NCBI GenBank assembly: GCA_028714875.1
Contig: JAQTLN010000014.1
Span: 1-64,000, forward strand
Direction of reading: 5' to 3'
Length of the DNA stretch: 64,000 nucleotides
DNA from: Gallionellaceae bacterium
Lineage (GTDB): Bacteria; Pseudomonadota; Gammaproteobacteria; Burkholderiales; Thiobacillaceae
Shown: piece by piece, positions 63,520-64,000 of the stretch
Position numbering within the stretch: the stretch's first letter is position 1
Layout: each line of letters opens with the position of its first letter
Notes under the pieces: model-generated
What the model saw: only the letters and a program-made list of their open reading frames with translations
Database searches by the model: none
Told to the model about the DNA's origin: nothing
Position numbers and translations under genes: made by a program

Positions 63520-64000
63520 AAATAAATAGTATCATTGTGAGCAGTCCCGGCCACATGGCCTAATGGCTTTTTTTAGACGGGGAATTCTGGTATTAATATT
63601 TCCCTATGATGGCATGCAAGGATTGCGCTTTGTTTTTCAACCCAACGGCAGTCAGATTTACCGACATCCTCTCCGCTTGCCTGGTGTAGATCAGTTGCCA
63701 ACACACCAGCCGAGTTCCTTGCCGCTTTGTTCCGGCGGCGTAACGAAACTTTCCCGGATCGACTCCCACATTCCCGGTATGGAAAGCAGAAACAAGATTT
63801 CCTGAATTGCGCCTCAGTCTTCCCGCAAGCGCGGAACCGTATTGTTACTTGGCACCATGTAATTCGTAGCGGGCCGCCTCCCGCAAGGCGGGCAGGTCTC
63901 ACTGATCGCCTATATATCGGCGATAGTGGCTTATGGAACTGGTTTCGTGATGTGCTACCGCCGCAATCGTCGTAGGAGGCCCACTTGCGGGCCGAAGCGC
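63520..64000. other. Right-edge intergenic sequence with short palindromes; no confident gene
   Basis: Overlapping frames of 80 codons (plus, 63563-63805) and 109 codons (minus, 63573-63902) exist, but neither resembles a known protein or has a ribosome-binding site. Short palindromes lie at about 63875-63890 and at about 63906-63923. The last 30 bases (GTAGGAGGCCCACTTGCGGG) look like the start of another REP-type element cut by the window edge. Confidence 0.4.

Overview
The window is GC-rich, densely coded proteobacterial chromosome. The gene families (CusCBA-type metal efflux, many c-di-GMP and hybrid-kinase sensors, an SQR-like flavoprotein, DUF302, rhodanese and DUF3365 haem proteins, a TDT/SLAC1-type exporter, NifX-like proteins under sigma-54 control) and the abundant short palindromic repeats fit a betaproteobacterium with sulfur or iron chemolithotrophic habits. 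That placement is an inference from gene content; no rRNA or other phylogenetic marker is present.

Layout. 1-8.7 kb: one 7.9-kb gene for a 2643-residue exported multidomain protein, flanked by near-identical 85-bp direct repeats. 8.9-15.3 kb: a Cu+/Ag+ RND efflux operon (small Cys/His exported protein, CusC, CusB fused to CusF, CusA) with the three CusA methionine ligands conserved. 15.4-20.6 kb: a chromosomal integron. Five attC sites delimit six cassettes whose genes (with one exception) run on the minus strand away from a divergent intI. IntI is cut off after catalytic Arg146 by a tandem array of 139-140-bp repeats (20.62-21.14 kb), so the integron cannot be served by its own integrase.

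21.4-43.0 kb: almost continuous minus-strand signalling genes. They are a haem-c GGDEF-EAL protein translationally coupled to an NMT1-type hybrid histidine kinase, a HTH-REC regulator, a second GGDEF-EAL protein, a TrpD2-like/Rieske pair, and an operon of CBS-PAS protein, PhnD-like lipoprotein and two hybrid kinases, followed by a REC-HD-GYP phosphodiesterase. 43.3-50.7 kb: a sigma-54 activator divergent from a clear -24/-12 promoter that drives the first of two NifX-like genes, then a redox set (SQR-like flavoprotein, truncated haemoglobin, DUF302, rhodanese, DUF3365 haem protein, TDT transporter). This set plausibly handles reduced sulfur or reactive small molecules.

50.7-61.6 kb: a MITE-like hairpin element, a Rap1a/Tai-like protein, and a minus-strand glycosylation cluster (N-acetyl sugar amidotransferase, DUF4915-like protein, methyltransferase, a 1591-residue four-module glycosyltransferase fusion, a GT2 enzyme) whose genes overlap or nearly touch. 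61.6-64 kb: AT-richer acquired DNA. It holds a DUF4160/DUF2442 pair just downstream of a decayed attC resembling those 45 kb away, a 114-bp element with 17-bp inverted ends, and a PD-(D/E)XK-like nuclease gene broken by an in-frame TAG. No tRNA, rRNA or CRISPR array was seen. Domain boundaries given are approximate, read by eye.
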